Below the pieces are notes generated by a model. It made no database searches, had not been told where the DNA came from, and saw nothing but the letters and a program-made list of their open reading frames with translations. Below are positions 59,373 to 64,000 of a stretch of 64,000 nt of DNA, in pieces. The stretch is taken from assembly GCA_019096155.1 (NCBI GenBank), contig JAHCVI010000002.1, positions 3,224,001-3,288,000 on the forward strand, written 5' to 3'. The position numbers were made by a program, and so were the translations under genes. Positions within the stretch are counted from its first letter, which is position 1; each line of letters begins with the position of its first letter. Source of the DNA: Staphylotrichum longicolle (lineage: Eukaryota > Ascomycota > Sordariomycetes > Sordariales > Chaetomiaceae).

Positions 59373-61109
59373 ATGACCTCCGCCCTTCCCCCGGATCCCT
59401 GGAAAGCTCTCGGTATCGAGAGGAGCGCGGACAAGTCTGAAATCAGGACTGCATACAAGAAGCTCGTGCTCAAGTGCCACCCGGACAAGGTGCAGGACCC
59501 GACGCTCAAGGCGCTGAAGGCAAATGAGTTCCAGAAGGTCCAGCAGGCGTACGAGCTGCTCAACGACGATGCCGAGAAGGCAAAGTACGAGCAGAAGCTG
59601 AGGCTTGCAGAGCTGCAACGCGCTGCCAAGTCGCAACCCGAAGTGAAGAGCTCTCCCAACACATCGGTCCCTCGCACATCGACAAAGTACTCGGCCTATG
59701 ATCTCAAGACCGCCCCCGAACCGACGAGGTACAAGAACTCTCCGTCGACCGGAAAGGTGTACACATATTCGACCACGACGCACACCCGCTCCCACGAGGA
59801 GATGCCCTCCTCCCGTGGGTACTCGCTCTACGAAGAAACCGACAGGCAGGCCCGTAGGACCGCGAGTTACGAGAAGCCGACGAAGCGTGACGAGGAGAAG
59901 CGCGAGCGCGAAAAGGAAGAGCGGAGACGCAGGAGAGAGGAAGACGAGTTCAGGTTAAAAGAAAAGGAAAGGGAAAGGGAAAAGGACCGCGAGCGAGAGA
60001 GGGAGCGGGAGAGAGAGAGGGCCGAGAGAGAGCGCGAAGCACGCAAGGCCGAGAAGAAGCGGCTGGAAAAGGATCGGAAGAGGGAGGCCGAAGAGAAGGC
60101 TCGCCGGCACAACAAGCCCTACGTAGAACACTACGACGCTACCTACGTGGAGGACATCTTGTACGAAGACGAGAAATACGTCCTGGGCCGGTCAGAGAAG
60201 AAGCGGTCCTCGAGCCGCAAGCACGACGAGGGGCGGGAGCGGGACAGGGAGCGAGATCGGGAGCGCGAGCGCGAGCGGGAGCGGGACAAGTCGAGCTCGC
60301 GCCGGGCCAAGTCGCCGCACGTGAGCAGCGACCAGAAGCATGTGGATCTCTACCAGCAAGCCGCGAGTTACATGATGAAGAGCGGCAACTCCCTGCCGTC
60401 GCAGACGCAGTTCTGGGCTTCGCAGTCGCCCCCCGATATCACGCCTCTCGCACCGACACCCCCGCCCGTTGACTTTGAGGACGAGAGCATTCAACACGCG
60501 TCGGCCCGCGCCGCAGGGCGCCGTGCTTCCAACGACCCAGCGAGGTCGAGAGAAAAGCTCAAGTTCGAGATGGTGGATGTGACTCCCAAGTCTCGGCCGA
60601 TTCCTACCCTCGGCAAGTCGTACAGCACCCCTCCTCCGGTCCCTGAATCGCCTCCGCGCATCATGCGCTCCCAGACGACCTCCCACGAGCCATATCGGTC
60701 GATTCCGTCGCTCCCGCGCACCCAGACCTGGGCACCGAGCGGCAACACTGGCGTCGAGTACTTCGACGAACCTGAATCCGATGACGAACGCGAACGCGAA
60801 CGCCGGCGCCGGCGCAGCCGCCGTACACGCTCTCCTTCATCGCAACCCATTCGGTACAAGGTTGAGGGTGTCAAGGCGTCCAAGATCGAGCCGCAGTACG
60901 CGTACGGCGAGTCGCCGTCGTCGGCGAGACGCTATACAACAGATGTGCTCGACGGACATGCCGCGCACTCGCCGTCCTCTCAGTCGTACTCTGTCCCGTA
61001 CCGGGTCAAACAGACCAAGCACTACGGGCCGGATGATGTCAAGTACTCGGAGTACGGCCAGCCGTACTATACGTCACATGGAGGCGAGGCATATATGGCC
61101 ACGGCATGA
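59373..61109 (+). CDS. J-domain (DnaJ/Hsp40) protein with long charged region
   Basis: Intronless, 578 aa, ATG in good context (CTCACCATGA). Residues 8-75 are a J domain with the HPD tripeptide at 36-38 (LVLKCHPDKV), which stimulates Hsp70 ATPase. There is no G/F region, zinc domain or client-binding CTD, so this is a class C J protein. Residues 160-330 are extraordinarily charged, made of repeated RE, ER, EK and DR steps that would form a long single alpha helix. The C-terminal part is disordered with SP and RS-like dipeptides (RRRRSRRTRSPSS), similar to nuclear speckle or splicing-linked J proteins. The mid block KPYVEHYDATYVEDILYEDE looks conserved. Partner and location are unknown; a nuclear role is inferred from the RS-like region. 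Confidence 0.88.
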   Translation: MTSALPPDPWKALGIERSADKSEIRTAYKKLVLKCHPDKVQDPTLKALKANEFQKVQQAYELLNDDAEKAKYEQKLRLAELQRAAKSQPEVKSSPNTSVPRTSTKYSAYDLKTAPEPTRYKNSPSTGKVYTYSTTTHTRSHEEMPSSRGYSLYEETDRQARRTASYEKPTKRDEEKREREKEERRRRREEDEFRLKEKEREREKDRERERERERERAEREREARKAEKKRLEKDRKREAEEKARRHNKPYVEHYDATYVEDILYEDEKYVLGRSEKKRSSSRKHDEGRERDRERDRERERERERDKSSSRRAKSPHVSSDQKHVDLYQQAASYMMKSGNSLPSQTQFWASQSPPDITPLAPTPPPVDFEDESIQHASARAAGRRASNDPARSREKLKFEMVDVTPKSRPIPTLGKSYSTPPPVPESPPRIMRSQTTSHEPYRSIPSLPRTQTWAPSGNTGVEYFDEPESDDERERERRRRRSRRTRSPSSQPIRYKVEGVKASKIEPQYAYGESPSSARRYTTDVLDGHAAHSPSSQSYSVPYRVKQTKHYGPDDVKYSEYGQPYYTSHGGEAYMATA

Positions 61110-62560
61110 ACCATGGCCGCTGTATTTTCCCAACCAAGCTGCTTTTTGGATTTTTTCTTTTCTTTTCTTTTATAATCTTTAATGAGCGGATGAACTGGTA
61201 AGTAAGTGGTACTTGGAGATGAATGTTTATGATGACGATTCTTTTCTTGTGTTTTTTTTTATCCGCTCTTCCTGTCGCTGGCGTTCAGGGGTGTGCGGAG
61301 AAGGCGTGCCTGGAGTTTTGGTTCGATTTAGCTTGGTCTTTTTGCTTGACGATTTCCTTTTTTACATGAACGACGAACACGTCACGTCATGAGAAAACAG
61401 TAACGAACCAGTCGTTGTCTCGTTTCGGGTTGTCATTTTTTTCTCTCATCGTGATGAGATATGTTTTCTTTAACTGTGGTCGGTCTGTCATGGCATTTCG
61501 AGCGGGTGGGTTAGCATGGATGGATGGATGGCGGTCGGATAGGGGAAGCCGCGGAGAAAGGGGACTTCACAAAGGGAAGGGCAGGCAAGCCGAGTGATGG
61601 CTGCTTTGCTTTCCGGACGAGATGGCGCCCCTTACTCGCAGGGGCATGGCATGGCATGGCATGGAAACAGGAATGGGCATGGAAATGGAGAGGGAGAGAG
61701 ATCGAAGGAGGGAGAGGGGGAGAGAAATGGAATGACCGGATGAGAGCATCTTTTTGGATCCGCTTGTTTTGTCGTTTTCATTCATGGTTCCCTGTTTCCT
61801 TTCTTGCTCTTTCCTGGATGTACTTAGGTAACGACGACGGGGTGGTGATGAGCCCTATCGAATCACATATGAAAATACAATACAACTTGATGATTAACTA
61901 AGGTGCTTGTTTGACTACTCCGTTCCCTGTTTGTACCACCTTTGAAGTCGACAGAGTTGGGGTGATGTTGGAAGAAGGTTCAAAGTACCATGTAGTGGCG
62001 ACTTTTTGAGTGTGGGGGCCTGTACTTTCCACAGTGAAGGATCGCCCGGCCGAGTTGATTTGTTAAAGCTTGTAGTCAGAAAGCCTGATTTGTATTTGCT
62101 CTGAGCTTGTCATGGCTCTGCCTCTACTGACAGCTGTACATTTTATTTGCCTTTTGTACCTTATATGTGCATGTATCGAGACATGTACAAATCCAGCTCT
62201 ACCGGATCAAATCCGTCCTTCTCAGTAGTGCCTACGTGTGATAAAATCGCTCCTGTCAATCAGCTGAAAAGCGACGCTTCCTGCTTGCCGTATGGTCACC
62301 CTCGGCTGGACGTCGTCGAGCCACGTCAGGGGCTCCGAATCTGGCATACCGAGACGGAGTGTGGCCCTGAAGTTTGGGGGTTCGTCTTCGTTCTGCCGCA
62401 TCGCTCGCTCGGATATGCCGGCCACGCGGCTAGCACGGATGCGTGGGTTGGTGTGGCATGTTTATTCCCAAGAAGCCCCCCCTAGGCTTGGGATTGGGGC
62501 GCAGCGTACCACGTGCCACAGGCTGACTGACGACTCTGTGCAGACCGGGCCGCGGCTTTT
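61110..62560. other. Intergenic between convergent genes
   Basis: Presumed 3' regions of both neighbours, plus the GGCAT repeat. No gene seen. Confidence 0.5.
61643..61664. repeat. GGCAT pentanucleotide repeat, four units
   Basis: Four perfect GGCAT units plus a partial one. Seen directly. Confidence 0.93.
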
Positions 62561-64000
62561 TCATACCAAGACATAGAGTGAGCAGATCTGCAGGGAAACA
62601 AATGGTCAGTTACTAGGTCTCGCTTTTGGTGTGAGAAGCGAAACACGCAACACTTACCACGCTCAGCCCCAAAATCATACTGCACCAGAAGCACACATTG
62701 TTGAGCGTCTTCTTCCCCCTGACCCACTTGGTGCGCTGCAGCATGACGATTGGCAGCTGGAGCATCTGACAGATGAAGCCGTAGCCCCGCAGCTTCTTGG
62801 TGATGCAGGCCATGACGATCTCGTGGCCGACGGCGCTGATCAAAAAGGTAATGACAGTGGCGTTGGCCTTGCCAATGTGGGGGCGACTCGCGCTGTAGAC
62901 GTGGCGGCGGAGGAAGCTGTAGACGGGCACGTTCCACTCGCGCGAGAACTCCATCCAGTCGGTGCTGTTCCACCAGTCGCTGTAGAAGTGGCGGTCGGCG
63001 AAGCGGGTGATCTCGGCGCAGGCGCCGAGGACGTACTCAAAGATGACGAGGAAGACGAGCAGGAAGGTCAGCATGAAGGGGAAGAGCAGCCAGGAGATGG
63101 TCTCGGCGAGAACGAGAAGAAGCTCGAGGACTGTCAGGGGCGAGTCGGCCGTGCGTAGCGCAGGGTTTAGGCGCTGGGAAGCGTCGCGAAGGGCGGGCAA
63201 GATGAACTCTTCGGAGATGATGGTCAGGAGGAAGATGCAACCAAAGATGGCAACAATCTTGGAGATGAGGTTCTGCCAGTCGATCTTGTCGTTGCGCGGG
63301 TATTCGATCTCGTAGCACAGGGTTGGGCAGCAGATATAGTCGACGTAGTTTGCCCACGTCAAGTTTGCTGGATACGTGATGTTGCCGATGGGGCTGGTCA
63401 ACTCCCGGGCTAGGTCCTCGCGAAGCTGGGCCACCTCGTCGCTATCTCCAACAGAGCCATCCTCTCCCTCACCCTTGCCCCTTGCCTCGGGCCTTTTCGG
63501 GCTGGCAAGAGTGCCCATCGGGTTGTCCGGAGTCGGGTACAGATAGGCTGGGGCGCGAGATGCGGTCGAAGGGTTGTCGAGTGCGCGCAGCCGCTTCTCT
63601 GTCTCGCTCAGATGGCCGTTGTAAAAGACATATGAGTGCATCTTCATGAGGAGGACCATGGTGTGGAGCAGCAAAAAGACCTGGGAGGTCCACGTCCAGT
63701 CCAACAAGAATGGGACGGCGATCCAGAAAGCTAGCCATAGGACCTGGTACAAGCTCATGATAGCCATGCCGCCTTTGGCCCAGGTCAAGGCTCCGCCAGC
63801 TGAAGCAGCGCGAAAGATGCGGTGCAAGGGTAATGACACTGCAGTGGTGGCAACCATCATGAAGTCGGCAATGGCCAGGTGCCAGAGCTTGACAGTGAAC
63901 AGGCTCCAAATCTCGACGCGGAGGGGGTACCCGGTGTCCTTGATATTGCGCAACATGGTGGTGATGGCCATGATGGCGAGGCCTATCCAAAAGAGGTTGA
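62561..64000 (-). CDS. are2: Sterol O-acyltransferase (ACAT/ARE type, MBOAT), 5' end outside window
   Basis: Partial: exons 62658-64000 (continuing beyond the window) and 62561-62587, giving about 455 C-terminal residues. The 70-bp intron (GTAAGT...CTGCAG) replaces the read-through frame with the hydrophobic end ICSLYVLV. It is an ER multi-pass MBOAT enzyme that esterifies ergosterol with fatty acyl-CoA for storage in lipid droplets. At least eight hydrophobic segments are visible. Diagnostic motifs are HSYVFYNGHL, the FYxDWWN block (HFYSDWWNSTDWMEFSREWN) and the active-site His in ISAVGHEIVMACI. A hydrophilic loop at 63400-63560, rich in G, E and D, is variable in this family. The choice between are1 and are2 naming cannot be made; the enzyme class is firm. 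Confidence 0.92.

Overview
The window is nuclear DNA of a filamentous ascomycete, most likely a Sordariomycete and possibly of the Sordariales. Genes are GC-rich and carry short spliceosomal introns (about 52-99 bp) with fungal GTRNGT donors, CTAAC-type branch points and NAG acceptors. The gene content also fits: a fungal-type kinesin-14, Sec72, a Zn2Cys6-like regulator, a prenylated TeaR-like protein and a mitochondrial ClpP, which budding yeast lacks. Genus cannot be settled from the sequence alone. I recognise no tRNA, rRNA, CRISPR array or intact transposon.

Layout. 0.7-3.6 kb: variant Zn2Cys6-like protein (+). 4.3-4.9 kb: Sec72-like TPR protein (+). 5.6-6.0 kb: small unknown protein (-). 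8.8-13.7 kb: two diverged paralogues of an undescribed cysteine-rich family (-), about 3.4 kb apart. 16.0-16.4 kb: tentative two-exon gene (-). 17.1-18.8 kb: DUF89/ARMT1 phosphatase with an internal frameshift (-). 19.6-23.1 kb: a stand-alone thioesterase and a membrane-tailed FAD monooxygenase (-), a possible metabolic pair with no synthase nearby. 24.7-27.9 kb: kinesin-14 (-). 29.1-30.0 kb: LPAAT/Loa1-like acyltransferase (+). 30.3-32.2 kb: Ilv3 (-), divergent from ClpP (+, 33.3-34.3 kb). 34.6-36.0 kb: probable mitochondrial protein (+). 36.7-38.5 kb: primase large subunit Pri2 (+). 43.3-43.6 kb: two-CxxC protein (-). 49.7-51.4 kb: TeaR-like CaaX protein (-). 52.9-54.2 kb: metallophosphoesterase (+). 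54.4-55.2 kb: gene remnant with shifted frames (+). 59.4-61.1 kb: J-domain protein (+). 62.6 kb to the end: sterol O-acyltransferase (-), its 5' end outside the window.

Most genes are housekeeping: ER translocation, DNA replication, branched-chain amino acid synthesis, mitochondrial proteolysis, spindle function and lipid acylation. They are separated by unusually long blocks with no recognisable gene (38.5-43.3, 43.6-49.7 and 55.2-59.4 kb). The least ordinary parts are the cysteine-rich paralogues, the thioesterase/monooxygenase pair, the ClpP presequence duplicated in frame and beside two microexons, and the two places where reading frames are broken.

All splice junctions were placed by eye from splice signals and reading phase. 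No transcript or homology search was available.
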